NCBI GenBank assembly: GCA_003439945.1
Contig: QVRM01002491.1
Location: forward strand, 62,001-126,000
Reading direction: 5' to 3'
Origin: Dermanyssus gallinae
Taxonomy: Eukaryota; Arthropoda; Arachnida; Mesostigmata; Dermanyssidae
Length of the DNA: 64,000 bases
Part shown: positions 12,302 to 24,698 of the stretch, in pieces
How the letters are laid out: every line of letters starts with the position of its first letter
Position numbering within the stretch: position 1 is the stretch's first letter
Program-made: the position numbers and the translations under genes
The notes under the pieces: generated by a model
What the model was told of the DNA's origin: nothing
Seen by the model: only the letters and a program-made list of their open reading frames with translations
Databases searched by the model: none

Positions 12302-12885
12302 CAGGGTGTTACGTAAAAAGTGGTACTTCTTTCGAGGTTTGATAGAGCTCGGCAAGAAAATAATTTTTCCCAATGGGCGGAAGCCAAGAAAACGTTTTGT
12401 TTAGGAGTGAGGATGAAATTTAGAAAAGTCGTTATTCTGCCTTATTTTCTCCTACATAGTTGTACAAAATCTACGTTTGCGGGAGAACCAGTCAACGCAT
12501 GAAGCAACCGATCATACCAGTGTGTTCGGCGGAAAATTTTGCATAACCTAAATGACACCTAACGCAAGCTAGCAAAAAGCAAATAGGTGGAATAAAAAAA
12601 ATCATAAAAAGTCGATTTGTTGTTATAACTTACGTTGAAGCTTTCACGTGCAAAATCTAAAAATTTTGCCATTGCGCACAAATGACGAACACTCTCTGAC
12701 GATAGCAAATTTAATGCCCGTCATTTTCGTACCAAAGTGATGGTGCTGCGTTACGTAGTTGCTGAGAAACTAGGCTTTTTCGACAGCCATATCAAAAGCA
12801 AAGGCATGCATACTTCCTAGCATCTTGACCTGCTTTACCACAGAAACCACTTGCGCACGTCCAGAAACACACCAGCATTTATTTA

Positions 12886-13287
12886 TTATAAGAAGTGCTC
12901 GAAGTTCCGTCCGCCGACCACTAAACACGTTCTGTAGCGATTGCACAGGCTCTCTTGCACTCGTGTAAATATGTTAGGCATTGCCCTAACGGCGTCAGCA
13001 GCGTTGAATATACGGTCAACCAGATCTTCACGCGATTCAACGGGGGTTTCGTAGACAACACTCTTTAGGTAGCCCCACAAAAAAAAGTCGAGGCTTGTTA
13101 AATCGGGGGAGCGAGGTGGCCAAGCTATAGACCCGCCTCGGCCGATCCACCGATTCTTGAATGCTTCGTTTAGGTATTCTCGAACCGTAGCAGAGTTGTG
13201 TGGCGGCGCACCATCATGCTGGAACCACATTCTTAGACGAACGCTTTCCGGGACGCTTTCCAAAAGCTGGGGTAACGTATAAATCAA
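12886..13287 (-). pseudogene. Transposase C-terminal half, left arm (DD41D type)
   Basis: About 133 codons encode the end of a Tc1/mariner-superfamily transposase DDE domain. The second catalytic Asp lies in the motif FQHDGAPPH. The third lies in SPDLTSLDFFLWG, with 41 residues between the two Asps, the spacing known for the rosa/Visitor (DD41D) groups. The C-terminus VGGRNFEHFL is typical of related arthropod transposases. The N-terminal helix-turn-helix DNA-binding part and the first Asp are absent, because the homology stops at the centre of the inverted repeat. It cannot be active. The first Met is not meaningful, since the frame would continue upstream in an intact element. Confidence 0.85.
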
Positions 13288-13499
13288 AAATGCGCGATAG
13301 GCAGACCTGACACTTCGTTTTATAGCTTTTGGCGTTGGCGGTTTTTCTTATGGTGTTTTGGCGTCTCGAATGACGAATTCCGAATCAAAGCCCGCGCAAA
13401 TTTCCGATAGAAGCTTGTGCGAACGGCGAATAATTTCGAAACAAAGCCGGCTGCTCAGCGTAAACAAATGCTGGTGTGTTTGTTTCCGCCAGATTAGAT

Positions 13500-13900
13500 G
13501 CAGCTGCGTATCGCGCGTTTTTGATTCATACGTTACCCAGTTGTTAGAAGGCATCCTGGAAAGCTTTCGTCTGAAAATGCCGCCACACAACTCTGCTACG
13601 GTTCGAGAATACCTAAACGAAGCATTCAAGAATCGGTGGATCGGCCGAGGCGGGTCTATAGCTTGGCCACCTCGCTCCCCCGATTTAACAAGCCTCGACT
13701 TTTTTTTGTGGGGCTACCTAAAGAGTGTTGTCTACGAAACCCCCGTTGAATCGCGTGAAGATCTGGTTGACCGTATATTCAACGCTGCTGACGCCGTTAG
13801 GGCAATGCCTAACATATTTACACGAGTGCAAGAGAGCCTGTGCAATCGCTACAGAACGTGTTTAGTGGTAGGCGGACGGAACTTCGAGCACTTCTTATAA
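13500..13900 (+). pseudogene. Transposase C-terminal half, right arm, catalytic Asp deleted
   Basis: This is the inverted twin of the left arm. From HNSATVREYL to the C-terminus NFEHFL the protein matches the left arm over about 105 residues. Just upstream it differs: an in-frame 21-bp deletion near 13,580 removes WFQHDGA, which contains the second catalytic Asp. The third Asp (SPDLTSLDFF) remains. An open frame runs from 13,358 to 13,900, but its first 70 codons cross the spacer and do not resemble transposase. Confidence 0.85.
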
Positions 13901-14485
13901 TAAATAAATGCTGGTGTGTTTCTGGACGTGCGCAAGTGGTTTCTGTGGTAAAGCAGGTCAAGATGCTAGAAAGTATGCATGCCTTTGCTTTTGATATGGA
14001 TGTCGAAAAAGCCTAGTGTCTCAGCAACTACGTAACGCGACAGCCCATCACTTGGTACGAAAATGACGGGCATTAAATTTGCTATCGTCAGAGAGTGTTC
14101 GTCATTGTGCGCAATGGCAAACTTTTTAGATTTTGCACGTGCAAGCGTTCAGTAAGTGTATAACAACAAATCGACTTTTTATGTTTTTGATTCCACCTTT
14201 TGCTTTTGCTCTAGCTTGCGTTAGGTGTCATTTAGTTATGACAAAAAAAAAATTTTCCGCGAACACACTGTATGATCGGTTGCTTCATGCGTGATGGTTC
14301 TCCGCACAACGTAGTAGATTTGTTACAACTATGTAGGAGAAAATAAGGCAGAATACGACTTTCTAAATTTCATTCCTCACTCCACAACAAAGTTTTCTTT
14401 GCGTCCGCCACATGGGAAAAAATTATTTTCTTGCCGGCTCTATCAAAACCCTCGAAAGAAGTACCACTTTTTACGTAACACACTT

Positions 14486-15054
14486 ATATATAGGTCTTCT
14501 AGAATTCGCTCAGTAAACTGTGGGGTCTAGTACGACTCGGCAAAAAATATTTTTTTCCAAGTGGTTGTACCAAGCTTTTTATCCTGACATATCTCTACTA
14601 AATTTGCGATTGCGAGAATTGCATGTTAGCTCAAAGCAGAAAAACATTAAAAATAATTCTCAAGAAAATAAATTCTTAGTAATTCGTATGTTTTGGCTTT
14701 CACGCTTAATTATCCGTTTTAAAAGACATTTCCGTCCATTTGTAAGTGTTCAGTAAACTATGCCATTCATTCACATGTGCTATTTATTTACTATTTTTCA
14801 ATCTTATACCGGCTGCACTGAAAAATATGTTTTTATTTATCATGTGCAAAGACATACGATTTTGCTCATAATTTGCAAATAGCGTTCATATAACTTGGTA
14901 ACCAGGTATAAATGCGTCTAATATTTATATATATATATATATACATACATACATACATATATGTGTGTGTGTTTGTTTCAACTCTATGTCAAATATGGTT
15001 TTCATACGGTCGCATCGAGTACCTTTACACACACTTGAATACGTGTTGCTTCTC

Positions 15055-15091
<37 letters not shown>

Positions 15092-15200
15092 ACATTTACG
15101 GCATTTTCTGGATACTGCTTGCCAGGGGACTACACACTATGTATGTGTGTCATACCTCGGTCATGTCTCGACCGGGCAGTGTGAGCTTCTGTGTCCATTT
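14486..15200. other. AT-rich spacer with TA/CA microsatellites
   Basis: This contains (TA)n tracts at 14,926-14,942 and 15,057-15,087 and a TACA/TG tract at 14,942-14,972. The open frames are poly-(Tyr-Ile) from TA repeats. No gene seen. Confidence 0.6.
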
Positions 15201-18200
15201 TACTATGATTATCATTACTATTATTTCATGATAATGACAGGTGAGCGTGATAATGATGATCATGCGGATAATAAGAACGATTATTGCTGTTGGGTGCAGC
15301 CAGTGAGGAGAAGAAGAAGCGAGCAGGCGAAGGAGGCGCCCGTTGCCGTCTGGTGCCGTTGTCGGTTGTGACAGCGAGTAAACAACAAGCAACAACAACG
15401 GCCACAGTTTGTCAACAACAACAGCGGCGGCGGCGGCATTGGCGGCATTGGCGGCGATGACGTTGATGACCACAATCACGTCTAGCTAAGCACTTACTGT
15501 ACTTAACTAATATACAGCACCCGTAAAACACAGGTAAACGAAAAAGAGTGCTAGCAAATGTAACCGCAGCAGCCGCAGTACCAGCAGCAACGGCCAACGT
15601 AAGCAAAGCAATAGAAACGCGTTAGCGCAGCACAACATAGCCAACCAGGACGACCAGGACGACGACTTAGACATCAGACTTGGCAAAGTACTGCGAACAC
15701 CGTGTGTCGAACTCAAAGGCTTAGATACACAACCACACGTATAACCATCACGTACACCGATCGCTGCAAGCAGAGAAGCACACGTGTATATGGTTCGTAT
15801 ATTCACATAGAAATAAAGTGCCTAAATACATCTCAATTGTAAATAAAATATATACATTTATTGAAAAAGTACCTAGTTTCGCACGTCCACAGCCAATAGT
15901 ACATATACGTATCGTGTGTACAAATTGCATTGTTCCCAGCAGCAGCAGCAGCATGCGTAAGGACACAGCCCAGACACCGCGTGTTACGTATATCATCCAT
16001 GCAACCCCTTTTACCGAAAATGCACTTTCACACACACACATATGTGCTCATGTATCAACAAATTCATGTAATCATATACATACATTCAAAACATATAAAA
16101 AAAATATATATGCTTATTTATTATCACATATGCACATTTTTACATAGGAGTATATATATATATATATATATATATATACAAACATGCACATATAGCGATA
16201 GTCTCGCCTTCTCACGGGTAGTGCAGAGACGCATTCACAAGCACGCCTACGTATACAAATATGCGCATACATACATGTACGTGCAGTTGCAGTGTGCAGG
16301 AGGACAATGCACTGTGGACGATGCGCAAAAGGCTGTACCCACCCCTGACAGACAGTGCTCCTGCCAAACAAGAAAAGACAGATGTTGTTGTCCCAACCAG
16401 TGGCACCTGTTGACGTCTTCCTACAGCGGCGTGCATCACCATCCAATAGCGCCGTATAACATTCGTGTGTGCATACGTGCCGGTTTCCTACGGATGGACG
16501 GAGGCATTCTAGAACGCTAGAAAAACAGACCGACGCGGGCGATACGAGTCGCGCGTATGACAGTCTTTGAGTCAGCTACACTGACTCATCCACACTCGCA
16601 GGTCGGTATGCAAACTACACGGAGAGAACCTCTGTTCACGCGGAAGGGGCGGGGGGGAGAATACCTCTGTGGTATCCTTCCTCCGTGAAAACAGAGAGGG
16701 GGAGAATACCACACAGCATGACGGACGTCAATCATGAGCGACGCATGATCATGCCCACAACAACAACAACAACAACAACGACAGCAATGTCCACGACACT
16801 AACAACAATGACCACAACAATAACCACAATGTCAGCAGAAGCAATAAGCAGAACAAAATGTTTCTCTCTCCCTCTCTGTTGGCTCTCAATCCCCCCCCCC
16901 TTCTCTCTCTGTTTTGCGCCGGCAACCTCTCCACGTTGTTTTGCGGTGCTTTGTTTGTTTGAATGTTTATGTCGCTATGACACGCCCGTCGTTAATCAAG
17001 TCGTTAATGACCACGGCCGTCTCTGCCGGTGCTGCCGCTGCTGTAGCCGTGGACACAGCGTTGATGGGGGGGGGGCGAGAGGGGTGAGCGCGCCACGATG
17101 AGCGCAACCGCCGCCAAACGAAGGATTGAAACAACCCAAGCCGGGAAAAGCTGGGACGCGAGAAAAGTATCATCATCATCATCGTCGTCAATGCCGGGTT
17201 CATCGTGGCGGTCACCATTATAAGGACGACGCCAGCCGAGCCCCACCCGAGTAAGTGGTGGTCAGAACGCTATATCGAAGAGAGTAACGTTGACCCTTTT
17301 CCTTCCACTTCGTCCCACGGCCCGAGCATGGACGCGAGGGGACTTATGTACGCCAACTCCAGCCATCAGTTTCCATGTGAGAGCAACAGGGTTGCTAACC
17401 TTGAACGAACGGGTACAGACGGATAAACGTGCGGGTGTACTTGTGTGTTTATCTGTTAATGTATCGATTCCTATTGCCGACCGTCTTTGTCTGAACCCGA
17501 TCTCGTCAGTTTCTCTATCTGGCCTCTCTCTAGCTGTCTTCCCGTTGTCTTGGTCTGCCTCTCTCTACCGGCTCGTTTCTATCTTTCTTTTTGTTATAGC
17601 GTTTTGCTAGGCGGTCGCGCACTTCTTGTCCAACTGTTGGCGTTCATTCGGTTGTTTGGCTTGCCATCCATCTCCAGCCCTGCTCTTGCTATGGACAATA
17701 GGCGCCAAAATCCGACAACAACATACAACGGCAGGGGTTGTTCAACAACGACAACAACAACAAAAACAAGAATAATTGCTAATGAAACAGAAAACAGTCT
17801 TAGATGCGAAAGGTAGGAGAGAGAGAGAGAGAGAGACGACCGCAGAACGAACGGCAAAATGGCAACGTTGCCAAACCCGAACAGGACCTTCTGGCTTCGG
17901 TTTAATTGCGAAAGGTAACATTACAAAGGCGCATTACATGCATGCATACATGCATACGGTGGGCCACGCTACAACGCCATGCGACGTACGCCGATAAATA
18001 CACAACAAAACATGGAGCATTCAGCAGCCGGACAGACCGGGTTCCGCTCTCGCTCCTCCTCGTACGTGTTAAATGGGTCACATCTGGAATTTTTAACCCG
18101 CTGCGCATGTCAGGTCGTGCAAGAGCTGTGCAGGCAACAACAACAACAGTAACAACAACAACAACAACAGCGGTTGCTCAGTACAACTGGGTCGGGCGGT

Positions 18201-18360
18201 GAAACAGTTCGGAGACCCAGGACCAGCAGCAGCAGAAACGTATGCAGCAATGTATCTGATGAAACAAAAGCACGCTCCCGTTCCGACTACTAAAAACACC
18301 GCCGAATAAAGACAAGATCGACTGCAAAATATCGAGGCCGGCACGAGCGTAACCCAGAGC
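15201..18360. other. Trinucleotide-repeat-rich block, no gene supported
   Basis: CAA, GCG/GGC, CAG and CATCAT repeats occur on both strands, with (TA)n at 16,151-16,179, CAA runs at 16,757-16,780, 17,745-17,765 and 18,140-18,172, a G-run near 17,065 and GA repeats near 17,817-17,836. Long frames (up to 196 codons at 15,930-16,520) pass through TA arrays and poly-Thr or poly-Ala, with no motif. Confidence 0.55.
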
Positions 18361-19447
18361 GCTAGCTTACGTTACGGCAGACTGGCATGGTGACCAAAGC
18401 ATGATGCTTCTTTGCCTCGCATTGCACAAAGCACATGCACTGTCCCTACTCGTAGCACGGAGTAGTAGAGCTCTCCTTGCATCCGGTTGGCATAATTAAC
18501 TAAGAACGTTCAAAAAAAATTTAGGTTTTCTATTTATTGACTTTGTCTAACCAGAGAATGGGTCTACAGCATAATTTTTTTTGCGGGACACTTATACCTC
18601 GATTGAAAAAGGGATATGATTTCTATTGCCATTTTTTTCACTCAGAACACATAAAGATCCGATCTAGACCTAGATATGAGACATTAGAGAGCGCAGAATT
18701 AAAATATTGCTGCATTGAACACTGTTAACTGTTGTTGATTTGTAAGTACCCTATTGACGATAAACTCGACGCTTGTCAATAAAAACAGCCTGAGTTACGT
18801 GTGCGTATACTCAAAGTGAAATAATTGAAAAGCGAAGACGTGTGCTAAAATTTAGTGGTACGTTGGCTCAGCTCGTGGCGCCCAGAATAGGAGCAGTCTT
18901 TCCCCTGCAGACAGTCCAACGTTTTGAAATATCCAAAAAATCTTCAATAATTTAAAAACAACTCTGTGGTCCCATCAGGTCGATTGCCACTCCTCTGAAG
19001 CCTTAAAACGTGAAGGATCCTCGTGCCCTCCGTAAGGCACGATTCTTCGTATCATTCGCTGGGCCTGAACTTTTAAAACAACTTAATGGGTGTAAGCGAT
19101 CGGAGTCAGTCAGTTCACCACACAAAACACACGGGCTCACAGACGAACCTCGCCCCTTCCATTAGGGGGAAGCGGTTGGGATTCAACATGGTTCCAAGAT
19201 GGCATGAGGACAGAGAATTATTATTATTATTATTAAAAAAACTGAAAGGCAATTTATAATTCTGCATGATAAATAGCAATGAATTTTTAACTAAAATTGG
19301 CTAAGCACGATGAGTTGTATTGCATCAACTACAAGGTATCTAGATGTAGAGGTTGTTGCTGCTGCTGCTTAAGTTTAGTGTGCCAGTTGCTAGAATATAG
19401 CGTGTCTGGTATATGTATCCTTAATTGAATGGATTGCTTAAATCCGT
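18361..19447. other. AT-rich unique DNA, no gene seen
   Basis: A small stem (cgtgcc / ggcacg) lies near 19,022-19,041 and an (ATT)n run near 19,219. No coding or transposon signal recognised. Confidence 0.5.
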
Positions 19448-19608
19448 AGCCGTGCGAGTCGGGCCAGAGCGAGCGCATAGATTTTACTTAGGGCATCTGA
19501 ACCACCACCCCCGCTCGACCGTTGACAACGCCCATAAGGACACGGTGCCTATAACGCGGGCAAACAGTTTTGCTCAAGAGAACATGCATTTTGTTGAACA
19601 CAGTAAGT
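19448..19608 (+). CDS. Possible internal exon with GTAAGT donor, unknown
   Basis: About 54 codons are open on the plus strand, ending at a consensus donor (aca then gtaagt at 19,609). The codons look mixed and non-repetitive (residues such as VRVGPERAHRFYLGHLNHH). The frame has no ATG and is closed by TAA just upstream at about 19,424. A weak AG (ccgtag) near 19,447 would be the acceptor, but its pyrimidine tract is poor. No family recognised; it may be chance. Confidence 0.2.
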
Positions 19609-19639
19609 CTCTCACTTTTCCCGCTCAGCCGAAATAAAC

Positions 19640-20227
19640 AATTTTATTGCAAACGACCTTTGTGCGGCAACGATGACGACAATAACAACAAAGTTATAAA
19701 TTAAATAGACACATATGACGGGATAACATCAACATGAGTCGTAGTTGTCGACACAGTGGTAGATGCCGTAGTTTCCATGTCGATAAGGCCAAAAGATCCG
19801 TGCTGCGATATAAACAACAAGGGAGCAACATTAGCAGCGATAATAATAACAATAACGCCAATACGACAGTGACAAGGTCAACCTGCCGCTGTATTGACTT
19901 AAGGCTAAAGGTCGTCATCATCATACAGTATTGTGGAGGCAAAGATGAAAAAGAGGATCGAAAGAAATAACATCACAGTAGCGACAAAAACACGGCCTCC
20001 AACATTGAATCATTACCAACAACGGTCACAACAGCACATAACGGTAGTTCTAGCAGTCTTATATATATATATATATCATAGTCGGTTTCGAATAGAATGT
20101 GAATTCGTACAACAGTCACAGGCAAAGATGAATGCGGCGATATAAAGCAACAACAATAACAACAACAACAAAAATATGTATTATTTTTTATAACTATTTT
20201 TCCCTATCTTTCTCTACACATATACAC

Positions 20228-20284
<57 letters not shown>

Positions 20285-22700
20285 TATTGTCATTTTTGGC
20301 CACTTAACGATTATAAGGACAGTCGGCAACGAACCTGTTGCTATTCTGCGACCGACAAGTCGGCGGTTGGTCTATCGCTATCAGGCTAAAGCTAGTTGAG
20401 TTGCCGTTACGATGACAAGAAGAAGGTACCAGCAACGTCGGAGCACCAGGGACAAAATGTAGCAAAATTGCAGGTGTAAAAAAGCGTAGTGAAAATTGCA
20501 AACTGCTAAAAAAAGCACAGACCCTAATAACTGCTACTACGGCTAGGACCTTACTAGTACAATTGTTAGTCCTGAAATTATATTGTTATTAGTAGTACAA
20601 CTCGTATTACTACTAGCTTCTACTACGACTTGATTCCATATCTCGATGGTGGATGGTGGTGGTGAAAAGTTTCAAGCAGAAAGCAGAAAACGCCGAATAT
20701 ATCTTTCTCTCGTCTCGACTAGAACAAGCAAGAAATACATTGCGACGCGCGTCACAATGTATCAACAACAGCAGCGGTAGGAGGAGGAGGGGCAGAAACC
20801 GCAGCGATAGCATCACGACGGCTCAGACGCAGGAGCAGATAGATGATAACAGCAGAATAGGAGGAGGCTTCGAGTCAAGAGAGAAGTGGCGACCATAATA
20901 AGCCTGGCATGTTCAGCAGCAGAAACAACAAGAACAATAACAATGACGACAGCAAAAGCCACCGCCGCAAAAACAACAAAAAAACACAACAACAACAACA
21001 ACACGACGGTAACGAACACGAACGTGAACAAATCATGATTAAAAGCCGCACGAATCAGCTGCATCATTCGTCGCTTACATGACGCGAGTACGGTACATGT
21101 CGTCTGTGACCTGTTTAGGCGTGCGTGTGGTTGTTTTCGTGAATGCGCCCTCGATTATGGCGTCCTCGATTCCGCTGATTCTGCGCGGCTCTTGATCTCG
21201 ACCGATCCTGCCTGCCTCCCTCTTTCCCTTCCTATGCCTGCCTGTCTGTCTGTACGAGCGACGATCGTATGAATAGATACCTCTGCTATGCGGCGGTGTT
21301 GTTAAGGCTGATATGCCGATAATCATAATAATCATCATCATCATCATAACGATGCTGTTGCTGCGGATAGTAATGCTGATAATGATGATGATGATGATGA
21401 TGGTTAAGGTGGCGGTATGTATAGAAACAACATTGATATTAATGACGAATATAATATATGACTACTCGTATTGCTGTTATTACTCGTTGTTTTTCGATCA
21501 TTATTGTTACGATTATGGTTCGTTGCTGCTCTTCGAACGAACGGATAAGTAGTGTCAAAATAATTGCAACGCCTATCTGCTCACGTAGCTGCTGACGAAG
21601 AACGTATGCATTTGCTTGTGTGTGTGGCTCGCTGTGCCAGTTGCGCCAATCGGTAGTGGGGCTATGGCACCTCGAAGGTGTGTGTTCCCCGCTGGCAATG
21701 GGGTGGCCGGGGGGGGGGGTACTTGAACAAGCAAACATGAAGGATTACGTAGAATCGTGATGTCCGCTGTGACGAAGGCAAGCAGCGGCAGCCGCCGATA
21801 AGTGAGTGACGTGAGCGTGAACTGTGTCGCTCATGACTGCATCACCCCCTGCCCAGCCGTATCGAACAAGAGAAACTTTCCCGACCAGATCCAGCGCATC
21901 TCCGTACGGGAACGGTAGCAACAGCAGCAGCAGCTTAACGGTAGCTCGCATGCGGTCGCGCGCACACTCTGTTTCTCTTCCTCTGTTCCATATGGTGCGG
22001 CGAGAGAATGCGGAATGAGCATGAACATACAGCGCCGACAACAGACTGTCAGCAAGAGCAGCAGCGCCTGAAGAGCGGTGGCGCTAAACCGCGGTTCATG
22101 AACGCCGTACATAGCGCACCTATCCTATCTATTTCTGTCTCTCTGCGCGCGCACAAAAATTGACCAGCATGACCGACGTCCCAAAGCATTGACGGGAAAA
22201 TATCACCGCAATTAGCAGCTCACCACTATGGCTTCAATGACCGCCACTACGGCTGCTGTTCTTACTAGGGTTGCAGCGATGCCTGCTGACGGTGCAACAA
22301 ACCAATCTGCCAATTGTGAAGCAGACGGTTCATCATCAAGCGTTATTAGCTCGCATAATGGTATCGATCGTGTGTGGGGGGGGGGGGAGGGGAGGGGGGT
22401 GCTTTCTATCCAACTTCGGTACGACGACGACCCGAAGGGTGTCGAGATGAAACGCGCGAGATGCATCCTCATCCTCGTTACGCGAGCGCCTCGCCGATGG
22501 CGTACCGGCTTGGTATTCGGCGTTGGTCTTCGCATGCGTTTTTGCCATAGTGTTCGGTGTCGTCCCGTCTACCTTATCATAGGGTCATCCTTCCTCGTCT
22601 TCTTAAATTCGGCCTCTTCTAAGAGAGTTCGCCGGTTGGCGATACCGTTTACGGTTGCCGTAACTGTTAGAAGTTAATCGTTGTGCTAACGGGTGTTTTT
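19640..22700. other. Trinucleotide-repeat-rich block
   Basis: AAC/CAA and CAG runs occur (20,150-20,170, 20,985-21,005, 21,915-21,930), with (TA)n at 20,059-20,076 and 20,234-20,281, CAT/ATG repeats at 21,325-21,400 and G-runs near 21,711 and 22,377. A plus frame at 22,228-22,677 opens with a good start context (actATGG) and 50 non-repetitive codons before a poly-G tract. It has no donor, and its minus strand is equally open, so it is left uncalled. Confidence 0.5.
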
Positions 22701-23842
22701 TATTTCGGATATTGCGTTGGCATGTGACCGTTACGCTCACACATTCACACATATTTCAAAAACAGAGAGAGAGAGAGAGACATATAGAAATATGTTTATT
22801 TACAATGCACATGTCGACGACGGCAGCTCTCGTGGACGGTTGCCATTGTTAAAGGTTATCCTTACGTTGCGACTTTTTCTACGACAACCTCAGATGAAGA
22901 TATGTTAACCTTACATACGTACTACATTACGACGTGATTCGGAGCCTTTTGACGTACCTACTGTTTGGACAAGTACGGTCAAATATATAAAGATACCTGC
23001 ATACGGTCAAATATATAAGGACAAGTGGATCGATTTGTATGCCTAAAATCAATCCTCCGCCTACCGTCGTAGAGGATTCAGCCCAGATCTAAGCATATTT
23101 AGTCATTAACCGTATCTCCGCACAGCTGGTAGTTGCGGTTTGTTGCTGGTGTTGCTTCAGTTATTTGTACTTGTTGTTGATTTTACAGTCGCCGTTGTTT
23201 GATGCTTTAGTCGTTGTTGGTGGCGCTGCCGCGGTTCTTGTTGTTGTTATTGTCGTTCTCACTCACAATTATTGCTTTGTAATCCTGTGCGTTTCTTTTT
23301 GTCGACCTGCCGACATGGCTACATCGGCAGCTGACTTTATTGGACCTGGCGCTCAAATGGTGTGGAGACGACAGATCAAGACTGAGACGCGATGGTATTA
23401 ATAACCGGCACCAACCGGGTCAAGACCAATCGACACCGCAGAGTTCCAGAAAGTAAGCCGAAGCGAACGAAATGAATTTATGCTCGACTTCGCCTTTTAT
23501 CGATTGCAAAATGATAAAAATCAAAGCTTGCAACAAATTCGATCCTTTTTGGTCTTTGGTATTTCACACGTAGTCATGGGTGCTACTGCGCTATTACATC
23601 GCCTATCAGTGGTTTTAACATAAGACAAGTAGTAACAATGTTGAAAACAATGACACATACATATGTGTACGTGAATCACATAGAAAAGACTTTTTATTTT
23701 TGCCACGATATGTTCTATAATTTAAAGGAATACAAAAAATTGAAACACCGATAGACCAGGTGTACAGAGCTTAAAAGAGGTCACGCCGGCAGGTAAAAAT
23801 ATATAAGTTAGTGGTTTCAATTATAACTTTTTTGACCTTACC

Positions 23843-23878
<36 letters not shown>

Positions 23879-23940
23879 GTATTCCACATTCTTGGTCGAC
23901 ATTAGCATTGCTAATAAGTTATACATTCTTTTCGTTTCAG
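22701..23940. other. Unique DNA with small repeats
   Basis: This includes GA repeats near 22,765-22,780, a two-copy repeat of tacggtcaaatatataa at about 22,974 and 23,003, GTT repeats near 23,170-23,260 and (TA)n at 23,848-23,876. No gene seen before the splice-acceptor-like site at 23,940. Confidence 0.5.
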
Positions 23941-23984
23941 GTATGTTCTACCCATGAGAACGGTATCTAAGGCTTCAAGGGACA
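23941..23984 (+). CDS. Candidate 44-nt microexon with strong acceptor and donor
   Basis: The upstream sequence is a textbook 3' splice site: a branch-point-like ctaat (about 23,911-23,915), then acattcttttcgtttcag ending at 23,940. Only 44 nt later comes a donor gtgagt (23,985-23,990). One of the three frames is open across it (YVLPMRTVSKASRD, starting at the second base). That implies entry after two codon bases and exit after one. Such short exons are common in neuronal genes. It could instead be an untranslated exon or chance. No flanking partner exon is identified. Confidence 0.35.
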
Positions 23985-23990
23985 GTGAGT

Positions 23991-24690
23991 TACATTTTCA
24001 TGTCAATTCCCGGTAACTGGCTACTGTGTGGCCTGTAGGCATCAAACTTGTAAATCACTTATATCAGGAACAAGTAGTTGCTGGTACGGTATTGAAGCCT
24101 CAAACTGCTTAGGTACATTCACAGTTGCGTAGGCAAGTGGTTATCTTAACACGCAATCTGAGTACGCCGAGTCTGTTACGGCCTCAAACGATAACAATTC
24201 GGGCAAGCCGCCATACTACCTTAGAGTATTTGAGGAATTTCCTACGAATTGCGCGGTCGCTTGATCCCTTATGTTTATTAATGACATACACTTAATTTGA
24301 AAACACAATTTTAAACCTCTTTGTGGCATTCAACTACGAAACGCCGCTCTGAAATATGTATACCCACTTCTGAGGGTAGTCTTTCTCGTATCCGAAGCAG
24401 CCCATCTGACCACGGATTGGGTCTTAGTTACCTAAATATGTCTCTCCCTTTCCCTTTTGCTATCCATAAGTCATTTTCAAACAAAAGAACGACTCTGCTA
24501 TAATATGAACCAACAAGAAAAAACAACCAGGAGCTACTGTAGCGGGAACGATATATATATATATATATATATATGCGCATTGCTCGGGCAAAGCGAATAT
24601 CTGCTAGAAAGTGCTGGGAAAGGGGAAATCATATATGGCTGTACTATTGCATAACGCTCAGGTACGTCATCGTTAGAAGAGAATTCGAGC
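23991..24690. other. Unique DNA, no gene seen
   Basis: Ordinary sequence with a (TA)n at about 24,551-24,575. If the preceding microexon is real, this is intron. Confidence 0.45.
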
Positions 24691-24698
24691 TAACAGTG

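Larger units (their letters stand above)
12302..14485. mobile_element. Giant inverted-repeat (foldback) element built from two DD41D-type Tc1/mariner 3' halves
   Basis: Two arms of about 1 kb (12,302-13,290 and 13,500-14,485) are inverted copies around a spacer of about 210 bp. Both outer ends carry the same terminal sequence (gtgttacgtaaaaagtgg inward), and TA dinucleotides flank both sides, as expected for Tc1/mariner insertion. Each arm holds the C-terminal transposase part pointing outward, so the structure is a head-to-head fusion of two copies that both lack the N-terminal half. By eye the arms are nearly identical for about 400 bp around the coding part (for example 12,790-13,200 against 13,585-13,985). 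They diverge to roughly 10 percent toward the ends, and differ again near the centre. A transcript would fold into long double-stranded RNA. It cannot move by itself but has both ends. Confidence 0.9.

Noticed and set aside
15930..16520. Longest frame in the 15-18 kb block (196 codons)
   Set aside because: It runs through TA arrays as Tyr-Ile repeats and has no motif, so it is a microsatellite product.
21760..21815. First exon MSAVTKASSGSRR followed by gtgagt
   Set aside because: A TAA stop lies immediately before the donor, so the frame ends there.
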